The notes: generated by a model from the letters alone, not told the origin. 64,000 bases of DNA from CAWATZ01 sp963784995 (GCA_963784995.1 CAWATZ010000001.1:806001-870000); one strand, 5' to 3'. Positions 1 through 9,041 are shown, numbered from the stretch's first letter. Program-made: numbers and translations.

Positions 1-28
1 TGACGATTGTGACCAGGCGTGCGAGCAG

Positions 29-498
29 ATGTCCAGGGAAGACATTGGAGAGCGGGGTCAGTGGCTCTTCTGCTATTTGATGACCGAACTGTGTGGGCGT
101 GACGATCCTTATTTCCGCCCACGCTTCTCGGTGACAAATACCCGACATTCGACTGCATTGTCGAACTGGTCGATCATCCCGCTTACTACTTCTTCGTTCA
201 GGTGAGAGGAACGACCCAGGGCTACACGAAGGACCCTGTCCGCCTGAAGGTTCAGGTTTCCCAGGAAGACATCGACCGGATGGTTGCTTGTCCGGCACCG
301 TGCTACGTCGTCGGCATCGACGTGCAGACAATCGGGGTCGGCTTCCTTCTCTCCGTGAACGAGCCCCGAGGCCCCGTGGCGAGTTTGACAACGGCCTTCC
401 GTATCGATTGCGACACGCTGCGTCAGCTGGCGGAGGAAGTTCATGCGTTTTGGGCGAGCCGCAACATGGTCCTTCGCGGCTCGCGTTTTCGGGAATAG
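29..498 (+). pseudogene. DUF4365-like protein, frameshifted
   Basis: The start at 29 opens a frame reading MSREDIGERGQWLFCYLM, which loses its sense near 113-128. One base over, the frame continues GDKYPTFDCIVELVD, then FFVQVRGTT, and stays open to the stop at 498. The pattern of an acidic residue, a strand, then Q-V-R-G-T resembles DUF4365-type proteins, which I recall as PD-(D/E)XK nuclease-fold relatives. The next gene, ten bases downstream, has the same layout (FVVQVKGTT), so this looks like a tandem paralogue pair. The frameshift may be real or a sequencing error. No good ribosome binding site precedes 29, so the true start could lie outside the window. The function is unknown. Confidence 0.55.
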
Positions 499-507
499 GA
501 GCAAGGC

Positions 508-969
508 ATGCCAAACGAGAAAGCACCTTGGTTCGTGATTGACCGGAGTGAGGCCCTTGCCGGTTTGCTTCTGACCTCTCGGAAAGACATCCGAATCGTT
601 CGCGAAACAAAGCGGGATGACGGCGTCGATTTTTATCTGACCATCGACGAGGGAGAGCCTCTGGCGACCCGAATGTTCGTGGTTCAGGTGAAGGGCACGA
701 CAGCATCGGACAAGAGCGAGTGGCTGAAGGGCAACGGCGAAATCTTCCAGCCCCGTTCCAGCACCGTGTTTCTTCCCGTTTGCATCGTTGTCGTCAACGT
801 CCGAGACAACCGTGCCTCGTACACCTGGATGGCCGAACCCCTTGTCGAGGAGCAGAGCGCGAAACTGCGCTTTCCCACCCAGGCGGAATTCCACGACCTC
901 AATCCTTCAGCCGTGAACGAGATCGTAGCCCGCGTGAAGGCCTGGTACGAGGCCTCTCTCGACCATTGA
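508..969 (+). CDS. DUF4365-like protein
   Basis: A 153-residue protein. The segment RDDGVDFYLTID followed by MFVVQVKGTT matches the DUF4365 pattern: D-G-V-D, a beta strand, then Q-V-K-G-T, which could be a PD-(D/E)XK-type active site with a QxK variant. The C-terminus holds MAEPLVEE and AEFHDLNPS, a WYEASLDH tail and no membrane segment. An AGGAG sequence overlapping the upstream stop sits about 8 bases before the ATG, so it is probably co-transcribed with the preceding frameshifted relative. The family is known only as a conserved domain; a nuclease or defence role is inference. Confidence 0.6.
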   Translation: MPNEKAPWFVIDRSEALAGLLLTSRKDIRIVRETKRDDGVDFYLTIDEGEPLATRMFVVQVKGTTASDKSEWLKGNGEIFQPRSSTVFLPVCIVVVNVRDNRASYTWMAEPLVEEQSAKLRFPTQAEFHDLNPSAVNEIVARVKAWYEASLDH

Positions 970-1120
970 GGCCAGCGTCAAACGGATTCCTCCCGTCCAA
1001 TCGGTACTGCACAAACTCGGTCCCAGGTGTCCGCGTAATCCGAATTGCTCGCTGCTCATTTCCACAAACGCCGCCGGATGGTAGATTGAGACAGACCCCA
1101 CTCACCCGGAGGCAATGCTC

Positions 1121-1522
1121 ATGAACCGAACGTGGACCCTCATCGGACTGCTCCTTGGTCTTGTCCTCTCGGCCCCTGTCCAGGCGGACGACCAGGCCCG
1201 CGCCAACGCTCAGGGCCGGCTCGAAGCGGCTCGCCAGGTCTACGCGGGAATCATCAAGAATTATGAGGCCGGCCAGGTCGGTCTGGATTTTGAGAAGCTG
1301 TACTGGTGGTCGCGACGCTGGCGGGAGGCGCAGCACGACCTCAGCGATAAGAAGGAAGACCGGATCGCGGCCGCGCAAGCTCACCTGGAGCGGATGCGGA
1401 AACTGGAGGGGTGGGTCAAGGAATCTCGGAAAAAAGGCTTTCTCACTCTGGTCGAGGTCGCGGCTCAGGAGTTCTATCGGCTGGAAGCGGAGCAGTGGCT
1501 GGCGCGGGAGAAAGGCAAATGA
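1121..1522 (+). CDS. Small secreted hypothetical protein
   Basis: A 133-residue protein with a signal peptide (MNRTWTLIGLLLGLVLSAPVQA, cleaved after the A) followed by a charged, mostly helical region rich in Arg, Lys, Glu and Ala, with paired tryptophans (YWWSRRWRE). It is probably periplasmic and helical. The in-frame ATG at 1121 is preferred over 1115 because GGAGG at 1108-1112 is 8 bases from it and only 2 from the other. I do not recognise the family. Confidence 0.65.
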   Translation: MNRTWTLIGLLLGLVLSAPVQADDQARANAQGRLEAARQVYAGIIKNYEAGQVGLDFEKLYWWSRRWREAQHDLSDKKEDRIAAAQAHLERMRKLEGWVKESRKKGFLTLVEVAAQEFYRLEAEQWLAREKGK

Positions 1523-1635
1523 GGGGCCAGCCATTTCAGACGGACAGCGTTGACTGTCTGCTCCGCGAGCACGTAAAATGAGGTGAATGCAAGAACCGTG
1601 CAGCCATCCTGCGCCCGCCAGGGGAGGAAGTCAAC

Positions 1636-1857
1636 ATGTTCCGCTGGCTCCAAACCATCTTTGCCCGAAGGCCGTACCGCACGGCCGAGCCCTGGGAAAC
1701 CCCGCCGGAGGTCCGAACGCGACTGCGGTGCAGAAGCGCCGGCATCAACCCCACAACGCTTCAGGAGCCCCAGGACGGCAAGGCGGACGTACTGCCCAGC
1801 CCACCTGCTCTCGAAGCCCGTCCGCCAAGTGATTCGGTAGAAACCACCTCCTCGTGA
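1636..1857 (+). CDS. Small hypothetical protein
   Basis: A 73-residue protein starting MFRWLQTIFARRPYR. A strong GGGGAGGAA ribosome binding site lies just upstream. The N-terminus is short, basic and amphipathic; the rest is proline-rich and likely disordered. Its stop TGA overlaps the GTG start of the next gene (GTGA), which suggests translational coupling. The frame competes with two other short open frames in this stretch; it is chosen for the ribosome binding site and the coupled stop. No known family was recognised. Confidence 0.4.
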   Translation: MFRWLQTIFARRPYRTAEPWETPPEVRTRLRCRSAGINPTTLQEPQDGKADVLPSPPALEARPPSDSVETTSS

Positions 1858-2273
1858 GGCTAGCCGTGAAGGTCCCGCTCGGCGGCAAAGGTGGGCTGAT
1901 CCTGCTCTCGACAGACGTGAACGCCACGGTGGGCAAAGGAATCCGCAGTTGGCTTGCCGCGAAGTTGCGAACCTCCTGGCAGCGCCGAAGGAGGGACCAT
2001 TTGGTCGATCAGGTCATCCTGGAGCAACTCGCCAAAGCCAGCGTGGCCGTCGGCTGGTCTATCGGAGCAACGGTCGAGGGCCGGTACTACGACCCGGAGA
2101 AGAAGATCCTGTACGTGGAACGGTCTTTCTCAGTCGAAGTCCTCGACGCCCCTTATCCTTTATTGAAGGCCATCGCGGAGGAACTTAGGCGGGCATTCCG
2201 ACAACAAGAAGTGATCCTGAAAAGCTACGACACGGGAGAGGCGAAACACGTCAGACAGGAGCCTGCTCGCTGA
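1854..2273 (+). CDS. Conserved-looking hypothetical protein
   Basis: A 139-residue protein with a GTG start overlapping the preceding stop. It has a strand-rich N-terminus (MRLAVKVPLGGKGGLILL) and a C-terminal half with alternating strands and an amphipathic helix (LLKAIAEELRRAFRQQEVIL). No signal peptide or membrane segment is present. An alternative in-frame GTG lies at 1866. Codon use is normal for the window. I do not recognise it; coupling to the 73-residue gene suggests the two act together. Confidence 0.5.
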   Translation: MRLAVKVPLGGKGGLILLSTDVNATVGKGIRSWLAAKLRTSWQRRRRDHLVDQVILEQLAKASVAVGWSIGATVEGRYYDPEKKILYVERSFSVEVLDAPYPLLKAIAEELRRAFRQQEVILKSYDTGEAKHVRQEPAR

Positions 2274-2342
2274 CAGGCAAAGGCCGGGAGAGATCTGTTC
2301 GGCCCTGACGGCCCACGACATGCAGAGAGGAGAAGGGAAGCG

Positions 2343-3305
2343 ATGTCCGGTCGCTGGTTTGTCGTGCTGCTGTTGCTCTGCCTGGCCGGTGCGGGATTCG
2401 CCTGGTATCTCCTGGCCGGGCCCCGCGTGGTGCTGTACTGCGCCCAGGATCGGGAGTTCGCCGAGGAGGTCCTGCGGCAGTTCCACCAGGAGACGGGCCT
2501 GCGCGTCGATCCCAAGTTCGACACGGAAGCGAACAAGTCGGTGCCCTTCTACCTGGAGCTGGTCGCCGAGAAGGATCGCCCGCGCTGTGACGTGTTCTGG
2601 AACAACGAGATCCTGTCCACGATCCGGCTGCAGCGCAAGGGACTGCTGCTGCCGTACCACAGTCCCGCGGCGAAGGCCTTACGGCCGTTTCCCCCCTCGG
2701 CGGTGTGCGACGACGGCACCTGGAACGCCTTCGCCACCCGGGCCCGGGTGCTGCTGGTCAACACCAAACTCCTGCCGGAGAAGGACTGGCCCAGAAGCCT
2801 GCTCGACCTGACCAAGGAGCGCTACAAGGGCCAGGTGGCCATGGCCAAGCCCACCGGGGGTACGTCGGCCACGCAGGTCGCCTGCCTCTTCGAGGTGCTC
2901 GGCAAGGAGAAGGCCCAGCGGTACTATCGCGACCTGCTCGCCAACCAGGTCCAGATCGCCTCGGGCAACAAGCAGGCGGCCGAGCTGGTCGGCAAGGGAG
3001 AGGCGCTGGTCAGTATCACCGATACCGACGATGCCATGGACGAGGTCCGCAACAAGCGCGACGTGAAGATCATCTATCCGGACAGTGACGCCCCGGCCGG
3101 CAGCCGGATGGGCACGCTGTTCATTCCCAATACGGTAGCCATCATCAAGGGATGTCCGGATCCGATCGGGGCCCGCAAGCTGGTGGATTTCCTGCTCAGC
3201 CCGGAAGTCGAGAAGAAGCTGGCCGAGTCGGAGAGCCATCAGATCCCGTTCAATCCCGACGTGAAGGCCAACCTGCCGCCCGAGATCAAGCTGCGCGGGC
3301 CGTAA
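2343..3305 (+). CDS. Extracellular solute-binding protein (iron-type ABC), C-terminus frameshifted
   Basis: A 320-residue periplasmic binding protein resembling FbpA/FutA-type ferric-iron binders. An N-terminal hydrophobic signal or anchor (residues about 5-25) precedes RVVLYCAQDREFAEEVL, the typical first strand and helix of this fold. Further family segments are CDVFWNNE, VLLVNTKLL, MAKPTGGTSAT and a C-terminal KLVDFLLSPEVEKKLAE. The frame ends EIKLRGP at 3305. One base over, the reading continues RAVKVMQVDFVKAAELWEEA to a TGA at 3385, which looks like the normal C-terminal helix of these proteins. The gene therefore seems to have lost about 29 residues to a frameshift near 3292-3300. No permease or ATPase gene is adjacent. 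Confidence 0.8.
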   Translation: MSGRWFVVLLLLCLAGAGFAWYLLAGPRVVLYCAQDREFAEEVLRQFHQETGLRVDPKFDTEANKSVPFYLELVAEKDRPRCDVFWNNEILSTIRLQRKGLLLPYHSPAAKALRPFPPSAVCDDGTWNAFATRARVLLVNTKLLPEKDWPRSLLDLTKERYKGQVAMAKPTGGTSATQVACLFEVLGKEKAQRYYRDLLANQVQIASGNKQAAELVGKGEALVSITDTDDAMDEVRNKRDVKIIYPDSDAPAGSRMGTLFIPNTVAIIKGCPDPIGARKLVDFLLSPEVEKKLAESESHQIPFNPDVKANLPPEIKLRGP

Positions 3306-3413
3306 AGGTCATGCAGGTCGATTTCGTCAAGGCCGCCGAACTGTGGGAGGAGGCTTACCAGACCGCGACCGAGTTCGCCCGCTGAGCCTGACTCGAGCCC
3401 GCTGCCGGCCCTG

Positions 3414-3516
3414 AAAAAATGAGGACGTTTTCATTAGCCAAACCGGCTGGGAACTGCTACACTAACCAGCACTTTGCTGTGGTCACTCAAACCCCGCCTT
3501 CACCAAGGGAACCGCC
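3414..3516 (+). promoter_or_regulatory. Leader 1 of the zinc-ribbon paralogues
   Basis: About 100 bases upstream of the gene at 3517. It shares blocks with the leader at 6793: TTTTCATTAG, CAAACCGGC, GGGAACTGCT, GGTCACTCAAACC, and AAGGGAACCGCC directly before the ATG. Conservation of non-coding DNA between paralogues suggests shared promoter or translational control, although simple recent duplication could also explain it. Confidence 0.5.
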
Positions 3517-6500
3517 ATGCCCGTGAAGATCACCTGCCCGAAATGTGATGAGCGCATCAGCCTGAAAACAGCCCCGGAAGAGGGCGACCGGGTCAAGTGT
3601 CCCGAGTGTTCCGCTTCCTTTCGCTACCAGGAACCCGAGGAGGACGAGGCGCCGGCCCGCAAGGGGTCGAAGTCGAAGACCGATCCGGACTCGAAGAAAA
3701 CCAGCGTCAAGCGGAAGGACGAGGAACCCGCGCGGAAGAAAAGTTCGGCGCTCACCTCGACTCCCAGCAGCCGCCGCGCCAGGCGCGACGAGGACGAGGA
3801 TAAGGACGACCGGCCCCGGCGGCGCGGCAAGGCGGATCGGGAAGAGGACGAGGATGATCGGCCCTCGCGCCGGAGCAAGAAGCCGGCCAAGAGCGGCAGC
3901 GGCATGGGGTTGATCCTCGGCCTGTCGATCGGCGGCGGCGTCCTGCTGCTGGGCGGGGTCGTCGCCCTGGTCGTGCTGCTGGCCGGCGGCGGAGACAACA
4001 ACCCGCCGCCGCTCGCCGGCAATCCGCCGCCGATTGACCAGGTGGTCCAGAACCTGCCCGGGGTGGACCCGGGGGCTGGCAACAATCCTTTTCCCATCCT
4101 GCCGGTGAACAATCCGGTTGGCAACGCCCCCCCCAAGGACCCGGGCGGAAACAATCCGGTCGGCGTTGACCCGGTCAAGAACCCGGTTGATCCCAACCCC
4201 GGCAAGAAGGATCCCAATCCGAAATCGGCCACGGGCGGTTTGCCCAAGGAGGTCCTGGCCCAGGTCAAGCAGGCAACCCTGCTGCTGCGGGTCGTCGATG
4301 GCAGCGGCCAGCAATGCTCGGGCACCGGCTTTCTCGAGGCGGAGTCCGGCTTCGTTCTGACCAATGCCCACGTCGTCGGCATGCTGGATCAGGAGAAACC
4401 GCCGCGCTCCGTCGAGGCCGTGCTGAACAGCGGCCTGGGACGGGACAAGGAAAAGGTCTTCAAGGCCACCCTGGTCACCCATGACAAGCTGTCCGACCTG
4501 GCGGTGCTGCGCCTGGGCGAGAAGGGCATGCCGCTCCAGGGCTTGCCGCCGGGCCTGATCATCCAGCCGAGCAAGGACCTGCAGGAAACCCAGGAGGTTT
4601 ACGTTTTGGGCTTCCCCTTCGGCGAGTCGCTGGGCAAGAACATCACCATCAGCAAAACGTCCGTCTCCAGCCTGCGAAACGACAAGGACGGCGTACTGAC
4701 CCAGGTGCAGGTCAATGGCGGCATGAACCCGGGCAATTCGGGTGGTCCGGTCGTCAACGCCGACGGTCAGGTGATTGGCGTGGCCGTGGCGATCATCAAG
4801 GGCACCGGCATCAACTTCGCCATCCCCACCGAGCAGGTCCAGGCGATCCTCAATGGCCGGGTCTCCACCTTCACCAGCGAAGAACCGGTGCAGCGGGCCG
4901 GCCAGGTGGTGGTCGGCATCTCGCTGGGCACCATCGATCCGCTGCAGCGCCTGCGGGGCTTCTCCCTGGATTGGTGGATCGGCCCCCCAGGGGAGAAGGT
5001 GCCGTCGTCGAAGACCCGGCCTGCGGGTGCGGGCCGGCAAACCGTGACCATGACCTACGACGCGGCCGAGCAACGAGCCCGAGGGGAGATTGTGCTGGCC
5101 GCGGTGCCGCCCTCCGGTCAGGTGCTGTACGTGCAGCCGTCCTACGTGACCGCCAAGTCCGAGCAGCGCTGGCTGGCGGGATTTACCCGGCCGATCGAAG
5201 CGCCGCCCAACCCGCAACCGGTCCAGGTCACGGTCCGCTACCAGCCCGGCCAGGCCAAAGTCGATCTGAAAAGCACCGGCGTTTTCCAGACCAGCACCTC
5301 CAGCGGCGCCAAGGATTCCCTGAAGGTGACCATCGCCAGCAAGCTGATCGAATACGTCCAGCCGCAGCCTTCGCCGGGCCAGGGAGCCAACCTGGTCCTG
5401 ACCGTCGATAAATTCTCGGTCACCCCGATCGTCAATGGCAAGTCGCCACCGAAAGACCCCGAGATCGTCAAGATCGTCAGGGACGTCAAGCTGCTGCAGC
5501 TGCAGCAGAGCATGGACAGGCGGGGAGCGCTGAGCGGCAAGCCGGACCTGAGCAAGGTGCCGCGGTCGTCGAAAGGTCTGCTGGATGACATGGGCAACCA
5601 GATGCAGCAATCGCTGGAAGCCGTCTCCGTTTCCTTGCCCGAAGGGATGTTGCAGCCGGGTCAGGTCTGGTCGGCCGCGCGGCGCATCACGGTGGAACTG
5701 GACGAACTCCGAATTCCCGGAACGGCCGACGTGACCTTCAAGTACCTGGGCACGCGGGATAACGCCGGGCAGCTGGTGGCGGTCATCGCCCTGGGCGGCA
5801 AGCTCCGACCGCTGAACGCTCCTGCCGGCGCTGGCGCCAGCATGACGGGAACGCTGCGAGGCCGGGTGGACGTGGACGTTCAGACCGGCCGCGTCCTCAA
5901 GGGGAACGCCACGTTCGATGCTGCCCTGAACATCAAGGTTCGCGGCGGTTCGCTCCGCAGTACGGGAACGCTCACGGTCCAGGTGACTCGGGACGCGCTG
6001 GGCCCCGTTGTCGGCACGATGCCGGTGATCGGAGCACCTTCCGGTCCGGGACCGCTCACCGGCCCCACCCCCGAGAACCTGAAGAAACTCGCAGGCAACT
6101 GGAACCTCGTCAAGTACGAGAACAACGGCAGGAACATCCCCCTGGCTCCGCAGAGCATCATCGTGATCCAGGGCAATCAGTACACCCACTCCAGCGTGAA
6201 CGTGGTGCGCTCCCAGGCCACGGTCACGGCGAACGGCAACCAGATCGACCTGACCTGGACCAAACCCCAGACCAACACCACCTCGCTGGGCATTTATCGC
6301 TTCGTGGACAACGACACCCTGGAAATCTGCTTGAACCATTTGCAGCAGGGAGTGCCGAACGCCCCACGGCCGACCGCCTTCACGACAACGCAGGCGGGCG
6401 CCGGCACCGTTCTCTACCTCTTGAAGCGGGAAAATACTGCCGTTGCCGTGCAGCCCGGTCCAGGACCGGGACCCGGTCCGGGGCCAGGACCGGGACCAGG

Positions 6501-6744
6501 GCCAGGGCCGGTCATGGGACCGCGTCTCACCCCCAACAATCTCGCCAAGATCAGAGCCCAGATCCAGGGGGGCAAGCTGACCAAGGCCCAGGCCGAAGCG
6601 ATCCTGGGGCCCCCGACGCAGAATCTCGGCGCCCAGACCATTCCCGGGTCCAGGGTCCGGTCCACGAGCACTTTGCGCTGGGTTGAAGGCAACAAGACGT
6701 ACACGATCTTCTTCCGAGGAGTGTACGCGGTCGCCGGAGGTTGA
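3517..6744 (+). CDS. Zinc-ribbon/TM protein with trypsin-like serine protease domain
   Basis: A 1075-residue modular protein. Residues 1-38 are a zinc ribbon with CPKC (7-10) and CPEC (28-31). A charged, disordered K/R/E/D stretch follows, then one transmembrane helix (about 129-157) and a P/N/G-rich linker. Residues about 250-450 are an HtrA-like trypsin fold with an apparent catalytic triad: His285 in TNAHVV, Asp327 in SDLAVL, Ser408 in GNSGGP. No PDZ domain is evident. A large beta-rich region follows, then a domain resembling the planctomycete lipocalin-like TIGR03067 family (about 850-960), a Gly-Pro tract, and a BamE-like C-terminal segment (AEAILGPPT). The paralogue at 6900 shares both ends but not the protease. 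The protease is probably exported, with the zinc ribbon cytoplasmic; the substrate is unknown. Confidence 0.85.
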   Translation: MPVKITCPKCDERISLKTAPEEGDRVKCPECSASFRYQEPEEDEAPARKGSKSKTDPDSKKTSVKRKDEEPARKKSSALTSTPSSRRARRDEDEDKDDRPRRRGKADREEDEDDRPSRRSKKPAKSGSGMGLILGLSIGGGVLLLGGVVALVVLLAGGGDNNPPPLAGNPPPIDQVVQNLPGVDPGAGNNPFPILPVNNPVGNAPPKDPGGNNPVGVDPVKNPVDPNPGKKDPNPKSATGGLPKEVLAQVKQATLLLRVVDGSGQQCSGTGFLEAESGFVLTNAHVVGMLDQEKPPRSVEAVLNSGLGRDKEKVFKATLVTHDKLSDLAVLRLGEKGMPLQGLPPGLIIQPSKDLQETQEVYVLGFPFGESLGKNITISKTSVSSLRNDKDGVLTQVQVNGGMNPGNSGGPVVNADGQVIGVAVAIIKGTGINFAIPTEQVQAILNGRVSTFTSEEPVQRAGQVVVGISLGTIDPLQRLRGFSLDWWIGPPGEKVPSSKTRPAGAGRQTVTMTYDAAEQRARGEIVLAAVPPSGQVLYVQPSYVTAKSEQRWLAGFTRPIEAPPNPQPVQVTVRYQPGQAKVDLKSTGVFQTSTSSGAKDSLKVTIASKLIEYVQPQPSPGQGANLVLTVDKFSVTPIVNGKSPPKDPEIVKIVRDVKLLQLQQSMDRRGALSGKPDLSKVPRSSKGLLDDMGNQMQQSLEAVSVSLPEGMLQPGQVWSAARRITVELDELRIPGTADVTFKYLGTRDNAGQLVAVIALGGKLRPLNAPAGAGASMTGTLRGRVDVDVQTGRVLKGNATFDAALNIKVRGGSLRSTGTLTVQVTRDALGPVVGTMPVIGAPSGPGPLTGPTPENLKKLAGNWNLVKYENNGRNIPLAPQSIIVIQGNQYTHSSVNVVRSQATVTANGNQIDLTWTKPQTNTTSLGIYRFVDNDTLEICLNHLQQGVPNAPRPTAFTTTQAGAGTVLYLLKRENTAVAVQPGPGPGPGPGPGPGPGPGPVMGPRLTPNNLAKIRAQIQGGKLTKAQAEAILGPPTQNLGAQTIPGSRVRSTSTLRWVEGNKTYTIFFRGVYAVAGG
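6451..6513 (+). repeat. In-frame Gly-Pro codon repeat
   Basis: A tandem array of GGN-CCN codons encodes about nine Gly-Pro pairs between the lipocalin-like domain and the C-terminal domain of the protease gene. The paralogue has a looser P/G/D-rich linker at the same place. This is a probable flexible spacer and a site prone to length change. Confidence 0.7.
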
Positions 6745-6792
6745 GAAGCACCCGGGTCAAGTCAACGAGCACCCTGCTGTGGGTTGATGGCC

Positions 6793-6899
6793 CAAAAAAG
6801 ATGAAAGCCTTTTCATTAGGCAAACCGGCAGGGGAACTGCTGCGCTTACCTTTGTTTTGATTTGGTCACTCAAACCCTACCTTCATCAAGGGAACCGCC
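6793..6899 (+). promoter_or_regulatory. Leader 2 of the zinc-ribbon paralogues
   Basis: Matches leader 1 (3414-3516) in several blocks separated by diverged bases and small length changes, ending in the identical AAGGGAACCGCC before the ATG. It may hold a shared promoter, operator or RNA element. Confidence 0.5.
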
Positions 6900-9002
6900 A
6901 TGCCCTTCAAGATCACTTGCCCGAAATGCGATGAACGCATCAGCCTGAAAACAGCCCCGGAAGAGGGAGACCGGGTCAAGTGTCCCGAGTGTTCCGCTTC
7001 CTTTCGCTACGAAGAACCGGAGGAGGTCGAAGAACCCGAGGAGGACGAGGCGCCGGCTCGCAAGAAGTCCTCGAAGAAATCCAGCGTCAAGAAAAAGGAC
7101 GAGGGACCAGCTCGGAAGAAATCCTCGGCGCTCACCTCGTCTGGCGGCAGCCGCCGCGCCAGTCGCGACGAGGACGAGGAGGACCAGCCCCGGCAACGCG
7201 GCAAGGCGGATCGGGATGACGAGGACGAGGATGAGGACGATCGGCCCTCGCGCCGGAGCAAGAAGCCGGCCAAGAGCGGCAGCGGGTTGATCATCGCCCT
7301 GTCGATCGGCGGCGGCGTCCTGCTGCTGGGCGGGGTCGTCGCCCTGGTCGTGGTGCTGGCCAACGGCGGCGGCGAAGTCAAGCCGCCCCCCCTCGCCGGC
7401 AATCCGCCGATCGATCAGCTGGCCCAGAACCCTGCTCCAGGCCAACAGCCTGGAGCAGGGTCCAACCAACCCAACACCCCGGTAGGCGACCTGGTCATGA
7501 CCGCGGAGGCCATTACCGCGGAGTGCAAAGAGGCTGGCAACCAAAAAAATGTCCCTGCACTGGGCCAGAAATTCGCGTCACGGTCCCTGGTCATCACGGG
7601 AGTGGTCAACGATGCCCACGAGAAAGATGGCAAGCTCGATTATCTCGTCCTCAGCGGGTGCGCCGAGGGACACAGCGTGCTGTGCTTGATCAACCAACCA
7701 CCAGGAGTCCAAATCCAGAAGGGGCAAAGGATCACGGTCAAGGGGACGTGTATCGCAGTCGGTAGCAGGACTGTCACGCTCGAGAAGTGCATTATCACTG
7801 AGTCCGGGTCGGCCCCAACCCAGCCTGCCGCCGAGCAAACGGTTACAGCGGAGAACCTCACGCGCGAGTACAAGACCAATCGCGACCAGACCAACCAGAA
7901 ATACCGTGACAAGTCTATCGTGGTTTCGGGTGTGGTTGCCAAGGCAGGGCAGGAGGTCGGCAGCGACAAGATAATCCTTCTGAATGGGTGTGACGACGCG
8001 ATTTCGGTGAGCTGCTTTTTCGACGCTGTCCCAACGCAACTTGGGCAAATCAAGAAGGGGGCGCCGATCAAAGTGCGCGGGAAATACAGCCGCTGGAGCG
8101 ACGATGTGGTGGCCCTTTTGAGCTGTCAGGTCCTGGACCTGGGACCGGTTGGCCAGCCTCCCCCCGACGTTGTAGCCAAGAACGATCCGAACCAAAAGCC
8201 AGTCAACCCCGATATGGTGACGACTCCTCCCGACAAGGGAACGACTCCTCCCGTCGGGACTCCGGACGACGGCAAGAACGACGCCAAGAAGATCGTGGGG
8301 ACCTGGAAGCGAGTGAAAATGGAGATCGATGGCAAAGAACAAGGCGATGCCAACCGGTACGCCATCCAGATCGATGACGCCAGGCTCAAATTCCTGACGG
8401 ACGGTCGGAAGGCCGGAAATAGCCCCACCTACCGGCTCGATCCCACCAAGAACCCCCGGCAGATCGACGTCATCAATTCTCTCCTCGTGGGCGGTCGGAA
8501 GGTTGGCCCTCAGCTGGGGATCTACCGCTTCATCGATGACGACACGCTGGAAATCTGCCTGAACCAGCCCCTTGGGAAGGATTCGGACAAGCGGCCCACC
8601 GCTTTCAGCACCAAGCCCGGCGAGGGGTCCGGCAGCATCCTGCACGTCCTGAAGCGCGAGATGATGGGATCGTCTACCGTGGCCGGACCGGTCCAAGATC
8701 CAGGGCCCGATCCCAAACCCGGACCGGGCAAGGACCCCGTGCTCGATCCCAAGCCTGGACCGGAGCCGGCGATGGGGCCGCGTCTCACGGCCGACAACCT
8801 CAAGAAGATCGCCCCCTTGATCCAGGCCCGTAAGCTGACCCGGGCCCAGGCCGTCGAGATCCTGGGGCCGCCGACGCAGGAGCTGGGCCCTCAGACCATC
8901 CCCGCCAGCCGGATTCGCTCAAGCGGTGCCTTGCGCTGGACGGAGGGGAAAAAGTCCTTCACCATTTACTTCAGCGGAAACGTCGCCATCTTTGGGAGTT
9001 AA
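6900..9002 (+). CDS. Zinc-ribbon/TM protein with two tRNA_anti-like OB-fold domains
   Basis: A 700-residue paralogue of the upstream protease gene. The N-terminal zinc ribbon (CPKC, CPEC), charged linker and transmembrane helix (about 130-155) are nearly identical to the upstream protein. The middle differs: two tandem repeats of about 100 residues, each starting TAE-x-(I/L)-T and containing VxxGVV, KGxxIxVxG and a final Cys-containing strand, match the tRNA_anti-like OB-fold pattern. A TIGR03067-like lipocalin domain (GTWKRVKMEIDGKEQ) follows, then a Pro/Gly/Asp-rich linker and a BamE-like tail (AVEILGPPT). Ligand and role are unknown. Domain shuffling within a duplicated gene is the simplest explanation. 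Confidence 0.75.
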   Translation: MPFKITCPKCDERISLKTAPEEGDRVKCPECSASFRYEEPEEVEEPEEDEAPARKKSSKKSSVKKKDEGPARKKSSALTSSGGSRRASRDEDEEDQPRQRGKADRDDEDEDEDDRPSRRSKKPAKSGSGLIIALSIGGGVLLLGGVVALVVVLANGGGEVKPPPLAGNPPIDQLAQNPAPGQQPGAGSNQPNTPVGDLVMTAEAITAECKEAGNQKNVPALGQKFASRSLVITGVVNDAHEKDGKLDYLVLSGCAEGHSVLCLINQPPGVQIQKGQRITVKGTCIAVGSRTVTLEKCIITESGSAPTQPAAEQTVTAENLTREYKTNRDQTNQKYRDKSIVVSGVVAKAGQEVGSDKIILLNGCDDAISVSCFFDAVPTQLGQIKKGAPIKVRGKYSRWSDDVVALLSCQVLDLGPVGQPPPDVVAKNDPNQKPVNPDMVTTPPDKGTTPPVGTPDDGKNDAKKIVGTWKRVKMEIDGKEQGDANRYAIQIDDARLKFLTDGRKAGNSPTYRLDPTKNPRQIDVINSLLVGGRKVGPQLGIYRFIDDDTLEICLNQPLGKDSDKRPTAFSTKPGEGSGSILHVLKREMMGSSTVAGPVQDPGPDPKPGPGKDPVLDPKPGPEPAMGPRLTADNLKKIAPLIQARKLTRAQAVEILGPPTQELGPQTIPASRIRSSGALRWTEGKKSFTIYFSGNVAIFGS

Positions 9003-9041
9003 GCCCGGGAGCGAGCGAACCTCCAGGCGGGAGGAAAACAG

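Noticed and set aside
3487..6339. A 950-residue open frame on the minus strand opposite the protease gene
   Set aside because: It is rich in Arg, Gly, Asp, His and Gln with no family motif, and lies opposite a gene with clear catalytic and zinc-ribbon motifs. It is a product of GC-biased third positions.
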